Shown: piece by piece, positions 40,621 to 50,705 of the stretch
How the letters are laid out: each line of letters opens with the position of its first letter
Position numbering within the stretch: position 1 is the first letter of the stretch
Origin: Staphylococcus sp. NRL 16/872
GTDB lineage: Bacteria; Bacillota; Bacilli; Staphylococcales; Staphylococcaceae
Direction: 5' to 3'
Assembly: GCF_022815905.2 (NCBI RefSeq)
Contig: NZ_CP119327.1
Location: forward strand, 1,302,001 to 1,366,000
Length of the DNA: 64,000 bases
Position numbers and translations under genes: made by a program
Notes under the pieces: model-generated
The model's input: only the letters and a program-made list of their open reading frames with translations
Told to the model about the DNA's origin: nothing
Databases searched by the model: none

Positions 40621-41106
40621 ATGAATTTTAAAGAAATAAAAGAATTAATCGAAATTCTGGATCAATCAAGTTTAACTGAAATCAATATTGAAGATAATAA
40701 AGGTAGCGTAGTTAATTTAAAAAAACAAAAAGAAACTGAAATTATTACGCCACAATATGCGCAACCACAGGCTCCTGTAGTAGCGCCACAATCTTCAGCT
40801 TCTCAACCACAAACGACAGCTGAAACTACGCAACCATCAAGTTCTGAGAATGTTTCTGAGACAGAAACTAACTATCAAACAATTAATGCTCCTATGGTCG
40901 GTACATTTTATAAATCGCCGTCACCTGAAGAGGATGCATATGTTAAAGTAGGCGATAAAGTATCGGATGATTCAACAGTATGCATTTTAGAAGCTATGAA
41001 ATTATTTAACGAAATACAAGCAGAGGTTTCTGGTGAAATCGTAGAAATATTAGTAGAAGACGGACAAATGGTAGAGTATGGCCAACCGTTATTTAAGGTG
41101 AAATAA
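40621..41106 (+). CDS. accB: Acetyl-CoA carboxylase biotin carboxyl carrier protein
   Basis: Biotin carrier of acetyl-CoA carboxylase, the first step of fatty-acid synthesis. The 161-residue protein has a Gln/Pro/Ser-rich linker (about 45-85) and a C-terminal biotinyl domain with Lys127 in [17 protein letters not shown] precedes the ATG. Cotranscribed with accC. Confidence 0.96.
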   Translation: MNFKEIKELIEILDQSSLTEINIEDNKGSVVNLKKQKETEIITPQYAQPQAPVVAPQSSASQPQTTAETTQPSSSENVSETETNYQTINAPMVGTFYKSPSPEEDAYVKVGDKVSDDSTVCILEAMKLFNEIQAEVSGEIVEILVEDGQMVEYGQPLFKVK

Positions 41107-42461
41107 TGAAAAAGATTTTAATTGCTAACCGAGGTGAAATTGCGGTTAGAATTATTAGAGCATGTCATGATTTAGGTATTCAAACTGTTGCAATCTATTC
41201 TGAAGGAGATAAAGACGCATTACATACTCAAATTGCTGATGAAGCATATTGCGTTGGTCCTACTCAGTCTAAAGATTCATATTTAAATATTCCTAATATC
41301 TTATCTATAGCAACGTCTACAGGTTGTGACGGTGTTCATCCTGGTTATGGATTTTTAGCTGAAAATGGCGATTTCGCTGAATTATGTGAAGCATGTCAAT
41401 TGAAGTTTATTGGCCCAAGTTATGAATCTATACAAAAAATGGGTATTAAAGACGTGGCTAAAGCGGAAATGATAGCAGCAAACGTTCCTGTTGTGCCTGG
41501 TAGCGATGGTCTAGTTGAAACAATAAATGATGCTAAAAAAATTGCCAATGACATCGGATATCCAGTGATTATCAAAGCTACTGCTGGTGGTGGCGGCAAA
41601 GGAATTCGTGTCGCTCGTGATGAAACAGAATTAGAAAATGGTTTCCGCATGACACAACAAGAAGCAGAAACTGCATTCGGAAATGGTGGATTGTATCTTG
41701 AAAAATTCATCGAAAACTTCCGTCACATTGAAATTCAAGTGATTGGCGATCAATTTGGTAATGTCATTCATTTGGGTGAACGTGATTGTACAATCCAAAG
41801 ACGTATGCAAAAGTTAGTAGAAGAATCTCCTTCTCCAATTCTTTCTGAAAAAACACGTCAAGAAATGGGAGATGCTGCTGTCAGAGCTGCTAAGGCAGTT
41901 AACTATGAAAACGCAGGTACAATTGAATTTATTTATGATTTAAATGATGATAAATTCTACTTCATGGAAATGAATACGCGTATTCAAGTAGAACATCCAG
42001 TAACTGAAATGGTAACAGGTATCGATTTAGTTAAACTTCAACTAAAAGTAGCTATGGGAGAACCGCTACCTTACAAACAAAAAGATATTTCAATTAATGG
42101 TCATGCAATTGAATATAGAATAAACGCTGAGAATCCGTATAAAAATTTTATGCCTTCTCCAGGGAAAATAACACAATATATAGCACCAGGAGGATATGGT
42201 GTTCGAATTGAATCAGCTTGTTATACAAATTACACTATACCTCCATATTATGATTCAATGGTAGCTAAATTAATCGTGCATGAACCAACTAGAGATGAAG
42301 CGATTATGACTGGTATTAGAGCATTAAGTGAGTATCTAATATTAGGAATTGATACTACAATTCCGTTCCATTTAAAATTAATGAATAACGATATTTTTAG
42401 AAGTGGTAATTTTAATACAAATTTCTTAGAAAAGTATAATATTATGGATGATAATGAGTAG
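41106..42461 (+). CDS. accC: Acetyl-CoA carboxylase biotin carboxylase
   Basis: ATP-grasp enzyme carboxylating biotin on AccB, 451 residues. It begins [19 protein letters not shown] and has the ATP-grasp glycine loop KATAGGGGKGIRVA (near 159-172) and the MNTRIQVEHPVTE substrate-binding motif (near 287-299). One-base overlap with accB. The third subunit pair, AccA/AccD, is elsewhere. Confidence 0.96.
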   Translation: MKKILIANRGEIAVRIIRACHDLGIQTVAIYSEGDKDALHTQIADEAYCVGPTQSKDSYLNIPNILSIATSTGCDGVHPGYGFLAENGDFAELCEACQLKFIGPSYESIQKMGIKDVAKAEMIAANVPVVPGSDGLVETINDAKKIANDIGYPVIIKATAGGGGKGIRVARDETELENGFRMTQQEAETAFGNGGLYLEKFIENFRHIEIQVIGDQFGNVIHLGERDCTIQRRMQKLVEESPSPILSEKTRQEMGDAAVRAAKAVNYENAGTIEFIYDLNDDKFYFMEMNTRIQVEHPVTEMVTGIDLVKLQLKVAMGEPLPYKQKDISINGHAIEYRINAENPYKNFMPSPGKITQYIAPGGYGVRIESACYTNYTIPPYYDSMVAKLIVHEPTRDEAIMTGIRALSEYLILGIDTTIPFHLKLMNNDIFRSGNFNTNFLEKYNIMDDNE

Positions 42462-42474
42462 GGGGTTAAATCAA

Positions 42475-42834
42475 ATGGTAAAAGTAGCAGATTATTCAAA
42501 TTCAAATTTAGGGAAAGTAGAAATTGCACCTGAAGTCATTTCAGTTATCGCGAGCATCGCAGTATCAGAAATTGAGGGAGTAACTGGACATTTCGCCGAC
42601 TTAAACACTACTAATTTAGAAAAAATCAGTAGAAAGAATTTAAGTAAAAATTTAAAAATTGAAGCAAAAGATGATGGTATTCATATCGATGTTTACTGTT
42701 CTATTAAACACGGAGTTAAAATCTCTAAGTTTGCTAGTAAAATCCAAGCAAATATTTTCAATTCTATTAAAACAATGACTGCTATTGAACCTAAAGAGAT
42801 TAACATTCATATCATGCATATTACTGCTGAATAG
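42475..42834 (+). CDS. Asp23/Gls24 family protein (YqhY type)
   Basis: A 119-residue Asp23/Gls24 envelope-stress family protein with the family core KVEIAPEVISVIASIAVSEIEGVTGHFADL. In Bacillus, yqhY lies in the acc operon and is linked to lipid metabolism control. I choose ATG 42475 behind AGGGGGT; further in-frame ATGs lie inside accC. Function is inferred only from neighbours. Confidence 0.85.
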   Translation: MVKVADYSNSNLGKVEIAPEVISVIASIAVSEIEGVTGHFADLNTTNLEKISRKNLSKNLKIEAKDDGIHIDVYCSIKHGVKISKFASKIQANIFNSIKTMTAIEPKEINIHIMHITAE

Positions 42835-42866
42835 ATTAGAACAAATATTAAAATAAGGAGTTTGTT

Positions 42867-43256
42867 ATGAGTCGTAAAGAATCTAGAAAACAAGCATTTC
42901 AAACATTATTTCAATTAGAAATGAAAGATACAGATTTGACTATTAATGAGGCGATCAACTTTATTAAAGATGATTATCCGGATTTAGATTTTGATTTCAT
43001 TCATTGGTTAGTAACTGGCGTCAAAGATCATGAGCCGGTCCTTGATGAAACAATCGAACCTAAACTTAAAGATTGGTCAATCCAACGTTTATTAAAAAGT
43101 GATCGTATAATTTTACGAATGGCTACTTTTGAACTTCTTCATAGTGAAACACCTCCAAAAGTAATTATTAACGAAGCCGTTGAACTTACTAAACAATTCA
43201 GTGATGATGATCATTACAAATTTATTAATGGTGTACTAAGCAATATAAAAAAATAA
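42867..43256 (+). CDS. nusB: Transcription antitermination factor NusB
   Basis: All-helical protein of rRNA antitermination, 129 residues, beginning [18 protein letters not shown], with [23 protein letters not shown] and the [26 protein letters not shown] signature. AAGGAG precedes the ATG. Sits in the acc-yqhY-nusB-xse cluster as in Bacillus. Confidence 0.95.
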   Translation: MSRKESRKQAFQTLFQLEMKDTDLTINEAINFIKDDYPDLDFDFIHWLVTGVKDHEPVLDETIEPKLKDWSIQRLLKSDRIILRMATFELLHSETPPKVIINEAVELTKQFSDDDHYKFINGVLSNIKK

Positions 43257-43271
43257 TATTGAGTGATATAT

Positions 43272-44609
43272 ATGTCAGAATATTTAAGTGTTACAACTCT
43301 AACTAAATACATTAAGTACAAATTTGATCAAGATCCGCATTTGCAATCTGTGCTACTTAAAGGTGAACTATCAAATTTTAAAAAGCATTCAAGTGGTCAT
43401 TTGTACTTTAATGTTAAGGATAAAGATAGTGTTATCAATGCAATGATGTTTAAAGGGAACGCTTCTCAACTTACATTTAATCCTAAAGAGGGCGATGAAG
43501 TATTACTTGAAGCTAGGGTTTCAGTATATGAACGTCGAGGTAATTATCAAATCTACGTTAACAAAATGGAACTTGATGGTATTGGAAATCTATACCAAAA
43601 ATTAGAAGAACTTAAACAAAAGTTAGCAAAAGAAGGCTTTTTCAATAAAGAATATAAAAAGCCAATACCTAAATATCCTAAAAAAATAGCCATCTTGACT
43701 GCAAGCACTGGTGCAGCAATACGTGATATTCACTCAACGATTAATAGCCGTTATCCTCTTGCAGAAAAGATGTCCATTAGCACTTTAGTACAAGGGGCTC
43801 AAGCTAAAAATGATATTATCGAAAAAATTAAATATGCTGATAGTTTAAGTGTAGATACGATAATTTTAGGTCGTGGCGGGGGTTCTATAGAGGATTTATG
43901 GAACTTTAATGAAGAAGAAGTGGTAAAAGCTATTTTTAATTGTAAAACGCCCATTATTTCAGCAGTTGGCCACGAAACTGATTTTACATTGAGTGACTTT
44001 GTTGCAGATGTTAGAGCAGCTACACCTACTCAAGCTGCAGTTATTGCCACACCAGATCAATATGAATTATTACAACAAATTAAGCAATATCAATTTTCAT
44101 TGACGAAGTTTATTAAACAATACGTTGAAAAACAAAATAAACGTTTAGATTATTTAGCATCATATTATAAATTCAAGCAACCATCATTACTATATGATCA
44201 ACAATTACAACGTAGAGATGATTTAGAAAAACAATTGAAGCAAAATCTTGTACTAAGTATTGAAAGTAAGAAAAACAATATTAAATTATTACAAAATCAT
44301 TTTAATTTAAAAAATTTCAATCGAACTATTATTCAAAACCAAAAAACAGTATCAAATCATCGTAATCGTTTAATTAATGTAACTAATCAAAATATAGAAA
44401 ATAGTAGAATTAAATTACAGAATAAGATAGAACAACTTAATAATTTAAGTCCTACTAATATTATGTTACGAGGTTATACAATCGTTAATAAAAATGATAA
44501 GTTCATAACAAGTACACATGATTTAAAAGAAAACGACGAGATTACATTATCTATGAAAGATGGAGATGTCAACGCTATCGTTAAGAAAGTTAGGTGTAAA
44601 GATGAGTAA
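43272..44609 (+). CDS. xseA: Exodeoxyribonuclease VII large subunit
   Basis: Catalytic subunit of the single-strand exonuclease, 445 residues. An N-terminal OB-fold ([14 protein letters not shown].., GHLYFNVKD), the catalytic domain with [14 protein letters not shown] (near 195-208) and [14 protein letters not shown] (near 234), and a long coiled-coil C-terminus are visible. ATG 43272 is preferred to GTG 43263. Overlaps xseB by 8 bp. Confidence 0.95.
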   Translation: MSEYLSVTTLTKYIKYKFDQDPHLQSVLLKGELSNFKKHSSGHLYFNVKDKDSVINAMMFKGNASQLTFNPKEGDEVLLEARVSVYERRGNYQIYVNKMELDGIGNLYQKLEELKQKLAKEGFFNKEYKKPIPKYPKKIAILTASTGAAIRDIHSTINSRYPLAEKMSISTLVQGAQAKNDIIEKIKYADSLSVDTIILGRGGGSIEDLWNFNEEEVVKAIFNCKTPIISAVGHETDFTLSDFVADVRAATPTQAAVIATPDQYELLQQIKQYQFSLTKFIKQYVEKQNKRLDYLASYYKFKQPSLLYDQQLQRRDDLEKQLKQNLVLSIESKKNNIKLLQNHFNLKNFNRTIIQNQKTVSNHRNRLINVTNQNIENSRIKLQNKIEQLNNLSPTNIMLRGYTIVNKNDKFITSTHDLKENDEITLSMKDGDVNAIVKKVRCKDE

Positions 44610-44817
44610 AGAACAACAAAGTTTTGAAGAAATGATGCAAGAATTAGAAAATATAGTTCAAAAATTAGATAATGAAACAGTTTCATTAGAAGAATCATTG
44701 AATCTATACCAACGAGGAATGAAATTATCTGCTGCTTGCGAAACAACTTTGAAAGATGCTGAAAATAAAGTGAATCAATTAATTAAAGATGAAACAGAGG
44801 GTGCCGATAATGAGTAA
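44602..44817 (+). CDS. xseB: Exodeoxyribonuclease VII small subunit
   Basis: A 71-residue helical partner of XseA ([36 protein letters not shown]). I choose ATG 44602 within the xseA end, preceded by TTAGGTGTAAAG. It overlaps ispA by 8 bp, so xseA-xseB-ispA appear translationally coupled. Confidence 0.93.
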   Translation: MSKEQQSFEEMMQELENIVQKLDNETVSLEESLNLYQRGMKLSAACETTLKDAENKVNQLIKDETEGADNE

Positions 44818-45691
44818 ATTATCAACAAATGAATTAATTGAACAAATTAATACCTTACTTAATGAGAGAATTGAAGATTCTTCACTTAATACAAATTTAG
44901 AAGAAAGTATGCGTTATTCTCTAAATGCTGGTGGTAAACGTATTCGTCCTTTACTTGTTTTATTAACTTTAAATGTTTTAAATGAGGATTATAATAAGGG
45001 ACTTCAAACAGCTTTAGCACTTGAAATGATTCATACTTATTCACTTGTACATGATGACTTACCTGCTATGGATAATGACGATTATAGACGAGGTAAACTT
45101 ACAAATCATAAAGTTTATGGTGAATGGAAAGCTATACTTGCTGGTGATGCTTTATTAACTAAAGCATTCGAAGTCGTAGCAAATGATAAATTACTTAAAC
45201 CTGAAGTTAAAGTGAAAGTTATCTCACGTTTAGCCCACGGTAGTGGTCATTTAGGAATGGTCGGAGGACAAACATTAGATATGGCAAGCGAAGAAAAGTC
45301 TGTAGATTTAACCACACTTGAACAAATTCATAGAGCTAAAACAGGTGCATTATTACAGTTTGCTATTTTAAGTGCAGCCGATATTGCTGAAGTAAACGAA
45401 ACAATTTCAATAGCATTAGAAAAATTTAGTGATAATTTAGGTTTAATGTTCCAAATTAAAGATGATTTGTTAGACATTTATGGAGACGAACAAAAATTAG
45501 GTAAAAAAGTAGGTAGCGATTTAGAAAATAATAAAAGCACTTATGTGTCTTTACTAGGTAAAACAGGGGCTGAAGAAAAATTAGAATATCATAGAAATAA
45601 AGCAATCGAGGCATTAAATCCTCTTAAATCTCAGTATGATATTACTCAATTGTTAGACATTATAGATTTATTTTATAACAGAGATCACTAA
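44810..45691 (+). CDS. ispA: Farnesyl diphosphate synthase (geranyltranstransferase)
   Basis: Condenses IPP with DMAPP/GPP to farnesyl diphosphate for undecaprenyl and carotenoid routes. The 293-residue protein has the first Asp motif DDLPAMD (82-88), the second KDDLLD (near 227), and GGKRIRP. ATG 44810 follows AGAGGGTG. dxs and folD, which flank it in Bacillus, are absent, fitting staphylococcal use of the mevalonate pathway. Confidence 0.94.
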   Translation: MSKLSTNELIEQINTLLNERIEDSSLNTNLEESMRYSLNAGGKRIRPLLVLLTLNVLNEDYNKGLQTALALEMIHTYSLVHDDLPAMDNDDYRRGKLTNHKVYGEWKAILAGDALLTKAFEVVANDKLLKPEVKVKVISRLAHGSGHLGMVGGQTLDMASEEKSVDLTTLEQIHRAKTGALLQFAILSAADIAEVNETISIALEKFSDNLGLMFQIKDDLLDIYGDEQKLGKKVGSDLENNKSTYVSLLGKTGAEEKLEYHRNKAIEALNPLKSQYDITQLLDIIDLFYNRDH

Positions 45692-45709
45692 CTAAAATAA
45701 TATTATTTA

Positions 45710-45744
45710 AAACCTTCTATGTGTTATTACTTAGAAGGTTTTTT
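45710..45744 (+). terminator. Terminator after ispA
   Basis: AAACCTTCTA pairs with TTAGAAGGTT (45731-45740), followed by TTTT. Confidence 0.82.
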
Positions 45745-45939
45745 CTTATAAAAGATAAATCTATATTTTAAAATAGCAAAATTATCTCTTTAATATGTAT
45801 AACTTTATACATTTAAATGTAATAAATGCATTTTCCGAAATATATGTATCTATAAAATTCAACCTTAAATGTTTGATATGACAACATTTGTAACAAGTTT
45901 AATTTAGTAGTAGTTACTAAATTGTTGTGTTAAAATCAA

Positions 45940-45953
45940 TGTATAAATATTCG
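45940..45953 (+). promoter_or_regulatory. Candidate ARG box before argR
   Basis: TGTATAAATATTCG matches the ArgR half-site pair consensus TGAATAAATATTCA at 12 of 14 positions, about 18 bp before the argR ATG. It overlaps the likely promoter (TTGTTG at 45922-45927). Autoregulation is inferred. The rest of the gap from ispA (45745-45920) is AT-rich with no gene seen. Confidence 0.45.
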
Positions 45954-45971
45954 AAACTAGGAGTGTTCACA

Positions 45972-46424
45972 ATGGCTAAGAAATCAGTGAGACATATTAA
46001 AATCCGAGAAATTATCTCAAGTGAACAGATTGAAACCCAAGATGAACTAGTTAAACGGCTAAATGAATATGATTTAAATGTTACTCAAGCAACCGTTTCA
46101 CGAGATATAAAAGAACTACAATTAATTAAAGTACCTACACCTTCAGGTCAATATGTTTACAGTTTACCAAATGATCGTAAATATCATCCTCTTGAAAAAC
46201 TGGGCCGATATTTAATGGATTCTTTCGTCAATATTGAAGGAACAGGAAATTTACTTGTTTTAAAAACGCTTCCTGGAAATGCCCAATCAATTGGCGCTAT
46301 TCTTGATCAAATTGATTGGGATGAAGTTTTAGGAACTATTTGTGGAGACGACACTTGCCTTTTAATTTGTAAAGATGAAGAAGCAAGTAATACAATTAAA
46401 ACTAGAATTTTTAATTTATTATAA
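45972..46424 (+). CDS. argR: Arginine repressor ArgR/AhrC
   Basis: Hexameric, arginine-responsive regulator of arginine metabolism, 150 residues. An N-terminal winged HTH ([34 protein letters not shown]) is followed by a C-terminal oligomerisation and arginine-binding domain ([27 protein letters not shown]). ATG 45972 follows TAGGAGTG; upstream in-frame ATGs lack ribosome binding sites. Pairs with recN as in Bacillus ahrC-recN. Confidence 0.94.
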   Translation: MAKKSVRHIKIREIISSEQIETQDELVKRLNEYDLNVTQATVSRDIKELQLIKVPTPSGQYVYSLPNDRKYHPLEKLGRYLMDSFVNIEGTGNLLVLKTLPGNAQSIGAILDQIDWDEVLGTICGDDTCLLICKDEEASNTIKTRIFNLL

Positions 46425-46439
46425 GGATGCGATGAATTC

Positions 46440-48116
46440 ATGTTACAAACCTTATCAATAAAACAATTTGCAATCATTGATGAACTGGAAATTCAATTTT
46501 CAGATGGCTTAACTGTTTTAAGTGGGGAAACTGGTTCTGGTAAATCAATTATTATAGATGCAATCGGACAATTGATTGGTATGCGTGCTTCATCAGACTA
46601 TGTAAGGCATGGAGAGAAAAAAGCAATTATTGAAGGCATATTTGATATTGATAATAGTAAAGATGCAATTTCAATCTTAAAAAGTTTAGATATTGACATT
46701 GATGAAGATTTTTTAATAGTTAAAAGAGAAATTTTCAGCTCTGGGAAAAGTATATGTAAAATCAATAATCAAACTGTTACGCTTCAAGATTTGCGTAAAG
46801 TAATGCAAGAGCTTTTAGATATACATGGACAACATGAAACGCAGGTATTATTAAAACAAAAATATCATCTTAAATTATTAGATGATTATGCTGAAGATAA
46901 GTATTTAGATACTCAAGAAAACTATCAACAATTATTTAATGAATACAAAATTAAAACTAAAGAATTAGAGGAACTTGAATCTGCAGATCAAGCTTTGTTA
47001 CAACGCTTAGACTTGATGAAATTCCAATTTGAAGAATTAAAAGAAGCTTCCTTAAAAGAAGGGGAGACAGAACAACTAGAAGCTGATATACGTAGGATTC
47101 AAAACTCTGAAAAATTAAGCTTAGCTTTAAATAATGCGCATGTTACTTTAACTGATGAGCATGCTATTACTGATAGACTATATGAATTAAGTAATCATCT
47201 TCAATCTATCAACGATATTCTTCCAAATAAATACAATAAATTAAAAGAAGATGTCGACCAATTTTATTATACGCTTGAAGATGCTAAACATGAACTTTAT
47301 GATGAAATGTCCAATACAGAATTTGATGAGCAAGTATTAAATGAACTTGAGTCTAGAATGAATTTGCTGAATAATCTTAAACGTAAATACGGAAAAGATA
47401 TTAACGAATTAATCACATATCAAGATAAACTTGAGAGTGAAATTTCTAAAATTGAAAATTACGAAGAAAGTACAACTCAATTAAGAGAAGAAATATGTCA
47501 ACTTTATAAAAAAGTACTTGAAGTTGGTAAAACTCTTTCTAAAGAACGTCGTAAAGTTGCGCGTGAATTAAGAGATCACATCGTTAAAGAAATTCAAAAT
47601 TTACAAATGAAAGATGCAAATCTTGAAATTTCTTTTCAACCTCTTGATAAGCCGACAATAGAAGGTATAGAATTTGTAGAATTCTTAATTAGCCCAAATA
47701 AAGGTGAGTCACTTAAAAGTTTAAATAAAATCGCTTCAGGTGGGGAACTGTCGCGTATTATGTTAGCTCTAAAAAGTATATTTGTTCAATCTAGAGGTCA
47801 AACAGCAATTTTATTTGACGAAGTAGATTCAGGTGTATCAGGTCAAGCAGCACAAAAAATGGCTGAGAAAATGCGTGATATAGCACAGTATATTCAAGTT
47901 ATTTGTATCTCACATTTACCTCAAGTTGCCTCTATGAGTGATCATCACTTATTAATTAGTAAAGCTTCAAATGAAGAGCGTACTACTACTCAAGTGAAAG
48001 AACTTGAAGACGGTGATAAAATAGATGAAATTGCGCGTATGATTTCAGGTGCAAGCGTGACTGATTTAACGCGTGAAAATGCTAAAGAAATGATTGAACA
48101 AAATCGTAGAAAATAG
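46440..48116 (+). CDS. recN: DNA repair protein RecN
   Basis: SMC-like ATPase acting early in double-strand-break repair, 558 residues. Walker A GETGSGKS lies at 29-36, central coiled coils (about 150-370) carry the arm, and the C-terminal head has GGELSRIMLALKS signature and FDEVDSGVSG Walker B. Follows argR by 15 bp. Confidence 0.96.
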   Translation: MLQTLSIKQFAIIDELEIQFSDGLTVLSGETGSGKSIIIDAIGQLIGMRASSDYVRHGEKKAIIEGIFDIDNSKDAISILKSLDIDIDEDFLIVKREIFSSGKSICKINNQTVTLQDLRKVMQELLDIHGQHETQVLLKQKYHLKLLDDYAEDKYLDTQENYQQLFNEYKIKTKELEELESADQALLQRLDLMKFQFEELKEASLKEGETEQLEADIRRIQNSEKLSLALNNAHVTLTDEHAITDRLYELSNHLQSINDILPNKYNKLKEDVDQFYYTLEDAKHELYDEMSNTEFDEQVLNELESRMNLLNNLKRKYGKDINELITYQDKLESEISKIENYEESTTQLREEICQLYKKVLEVGKTLSKERRKVARELRDHIVKEIQNLQMKDANLEISFQPLDKPTIEGIEFVEFLISPNKGESLKSLNKIASGGELSRIMLALKSIFVQSRGQTAILFDEVDSGVSGQAAQKMAEKMRDIAQYIQVICISHLPQVASMSDHHLLISKASNEERTTTQVKELEDGDKIDEIARMISGASVTDLTRENAKEMIEQNRRK

Positions 48117-48196
48117 TTGTATAAAATAGTAAGGGTTATTTTCAGAATTTATAAATTTGATGTAAAATAATTAAGTATAAATAATTTCAACTTATA

Positions 48197-48231
48197 AGAG
48201 GGTGTGAACTGAATCGTTTCACGCTCTCTAT
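48197..48231 (+). promoter_or_regulatory. Hairpin in the leader of the branched-chain dehydrogenase operon
   Basis: AGAGGGTGTGAA (48197-48208) pairs with TTTCACGCTCTCT (from 48217), with no clear T-tract, so it is not a convincing terminator. It could be a 5' stabilising or regulatory hairpin. Confidence 0.4.
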
Positions 48232-48260
48232 CTAAGTTTAGACAAGTTAGGAGTAAGAAC

Positions 48261-49685
48261 ATGTCTGAAAAACAATATGACCTAGTCGTGTTAGGTGGAG
48301 GAACTGCAGGATATGTAGCAGCCATCCGTGCCTCACAACTGGGCAAAACAGTAGCTGTGGTTGAACAATCTTTGTTAGGTGGCACATGTTTACATAAAGG
48401 TTGTATCCCAACTAAAGCGCTATTAAAATCGGCTGAAGTGACACGCACAGTCAAACAATCTTCAAACTTTGGTGTTAACGTGAATGACTTTACGATTGAT
48501 TTTTCAAAAATGATGGCAAGAAAGACTGAGATTGTTGAACAAATGCATAACGGTGTTAACGCACTAATGTCAAAAAACCATATCGATGTTTACAATGGAA
48601 CTGGTCGTATTATGGGCACTTCAATCTTTTCTCCACAAAGTGGTACAATATCAGTGGAATATAGTAATGGAGAGTCTGAATTATTGCCGAATCAATATGT
48701 ATTGATTGCAACTGGTACAAGTCCTAGACCATTGCCATTCTTAGACTTTGATAACGAACATATTATTTCGAGCAATGACTTATTAGAGATGCCGGAATTG
48801 CCTAATAGTATAGCTATTATTGGTGGGGGAGTAATAGGACTTGAATTTGCTTCGCTTTTAATTGATTTAGGTGTAAAGGTTTCAGTGATTGAAGCGAATG
48901 AACGTATCTTGCCTACTGAGAGTAATCAAATCGCTAAATTCCTTAAAGATAATTTAGAGCAGAGAGGCGTAACATTTTTTGAAAATTGTCAATTAGATGA
49001 ATCTTCAATTTCAATTACTGCGGACAATGTATCAATAACGGTGAATAACGACCAATCTGTTGAAGCTGAAAAAGTTTTAATAGCTATAGGGCGTATGCCT
49101 AATACATCTGACATTGGCTTAAATAATACAAAAATTAAAACAGATAATGCTGGCTATATCGAGGTTAATCTTTTTCAACAGACAGAGGATGCACATATTT
49201 ATGCTGCTGGTGATTGTATCGGAAAATTACAACTTGCACATGTTGCTTCAAAAGAAGGTGTGATTGCAGTTGAACATATGTTCAGTACACCACCAATACC
49301 GTTAGATTATAATTTAATGCCTAAATGCGTATATACTTATCCTGAAATAGCATCCATTGGGATGAACAATGAAATAGCTAAATCTCAAGGAATAAATACA
49401 CGTACATATAAAGCATCATTTAACGCGATAGGAAAAGCAGTTATCGATGAGGATGCAAAGCAACGAGGATTTTGTGAAGTTGTCATCAATCAAGATAACG
49501 ATGAAATTATTGGTTTAAGCATGATAGGACCACATGCTTCTGAATTAATAAACGAAGCAGCTTTATTACAATTTATGAATGGTTCTGCATTAGAATTAGG
49601 TCTAACTACACATGCACATCCCTCCATATCTGAAGTATTAATGGAATTAGGATTAAAAATAGAAAATAGAGCAATTCATGTTTAA
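48261..49685 (+). CDS. lpdA: Dihydrolipoamide dehydrogenase of the branched-chain 2-oxoacid dehydrogenase complex
   Basis: FAD flavoprotein E3 that reoxidises lipoyl groups. The 474-residue protein has FAD motif GGGTAGYVAA, redox-active Cys43/Cys48 in GGTCLHKGCIPTK, NAD motif GGGVIGLEFAS (near 187), and catalytic C-terminal His in HAHPSISE. TTAGGAG precedes the ATG. First gene of the operon, ahead of E1 alpha, E1 beta and E2. Confidence 0.94.
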   Translation: MSEKQYDLVVLGGGTAGYVAAIRASQLGKTVAVVEQSLLGGTCLHKGCIPTKALLKSAEVTRTVKQSSNFGVNVNDFTIDFSKMMARKTEIVEQMHNGVNALMSKNHIDVYNGTGRIMGTSIFSPQSGTISVEYSNGESELLPNQYVLIATGTSPRPLPFLDFDNEHIISSNDLLEMPELPNSIAIIGGGVIGLEFASLLIDLGVKVSVIEANERILPTESNQIAKFLKDNLEQRGVTFFENCQLDESSISITADNVSITVNNDQSVEAEKVLIAIGRMPNTSDIGLNNTKIKTDNAGYIEVNLFQQTEDAHIYAAGDCIGKLQLAHVASKEGVIAVEHMFSTPPIPLDYNLMPKCVYTYPEIASIGMNNEIAKSQGINTRTYKASFNAIGKAVIDEDAKQRGFCEVVINQDNDEIIGLSMIGPHASELINEAALLQFMNGSALELGLTTHAHPSISEVLMELGLKIENRAIHV

Positions 49686-49703
49686 CAGGGAGGAAAATAT
49701 CGG

Positions 49704-50705
49704 ATGATTGATTATAAATCTGTCGGCCTTACAGAAGAAGACCTCAAACAAATCTATAAATGGATGGATTTAGGAAGAAAAGTAGATGAAAGATTATGGT
49801 TGCTTAACCGCGCTGGTAAAATACCTTTTGTCGTAAGTGGCCAAGGTCAAGAAGCAACACAAATTGGTATGGCTTATGCCATGAAAGAAGGAGACATTTC
49901 ATCACCTTACTATAGAGATTTAGCGTTTGTCACTTATATGGGTATTTCGCCTTATGACACAATGCTAGCTTCATTTGGTAAAAAAGATGATATTAATTCT
50001 GGCGGTAAACAAATGCCATCGCATTTTAGTCATCGTGAAAAAGGCATACTATCACAAAGTTCTCCAGTAGCAACGCAAATACCACATTCTGTAGGAGCTG
50101 CTCTAGCATTAAAAATGGATGGAAAATCAAATATATCTACAGCAACTGTAGGTGAAGGTAGTTCCAACCAAGGTGATTTCCATGAAGGCTTAAATTTCGC
50201 GGGTGTTCATAACTTACCATTCGTTTGTGTCATTATAAATAATAAATATGCGATTTCAGTACCTGATTCTTTACAATATGCTGCAGAAAAATTATCTGAT
50301 AGAGCTGCTGGTTATGGCATTTATGGAGAAACTGTAGATGGTAATGATCCAATTGCAATGTATAAAGCTATGAAAGAAGCTAGAGAAAGAGCTCTAAGCG
50401 GAGAAGGTGCAACGCTTATTGAAGCAGTTACTAGCCGTATGACACCTCATTCTTCAGACGATGATGATACATATCGTACAAAAGAAGAACGTGAATCTTT
50501 AAAAATATTGGATTGCAATTTAAAATTTAAAGATTACCTATTAGAACAAGGCGTTATTGATGAAAAATGGTTAAGTGAAGTTGAAGAAGAGCACAAAGCT
50601 ATCGTGAATAAAGCAACTAAAGATGCTGAGCAAGCACCTTATCCTTCAGTAAATGAAGTGTATCAATATGTATATGACCCTGAAGGAGGTATAACTAATG
50701 ACTAA
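49704..50705 (+). CDS. bfmBAA: Branched-chain 2-oxoacid dehydrogenase E1 alpha subunit
   Basis: ThDP-dependent E1 alpha, 333 residues. The ThDP motif is GEGSSNQGDFHEGLN (near 149-163) with a downstream NN. It decarboxylates 2-oxoacids of Val, Leu and Ile. Overlaps the beta-subunit gene by 8 bp. Feeds branched acyl-CoA primers for anteiso/iso fatty acids, a major membrane lipid type in staphylococci. Confidence 0.94.
   Translation: MIDYKSVGLTEEDLKQIYKWMDLGRKVDERLWLLNRAGKIPFVVSGQGQEATQIGMAYAMKEGDISSPYYRDLAFVTYMGISPYDTMLASFGKKDDINSGGKQMPSHFSHREKGILSQSSPVATQIPHSVGAALALKMDGKSNISTATVGEGSSNQGDFHEGLNFAGVHNLPFVCVIINNKYAISVPDSLQYAAEKLSDRAAGYGIYGETVDGNDPIAMYKAMKEARERALSGEGATLIEAVTSRMTPHSSDDDDTYRTKEERESLKILDCNLKFKDYLLEQGVIDEKWLSEVEEEHKAIVNKATKDAEQAPYPSVNEVYQYVYDPEGGITND

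Noticed and set aside
42248-42529. Minus-strand frame across the accC-yqhY junction
   Set aside because: Overlaps two well-supported genes on the other strand; Leu-rich antisense artefact.
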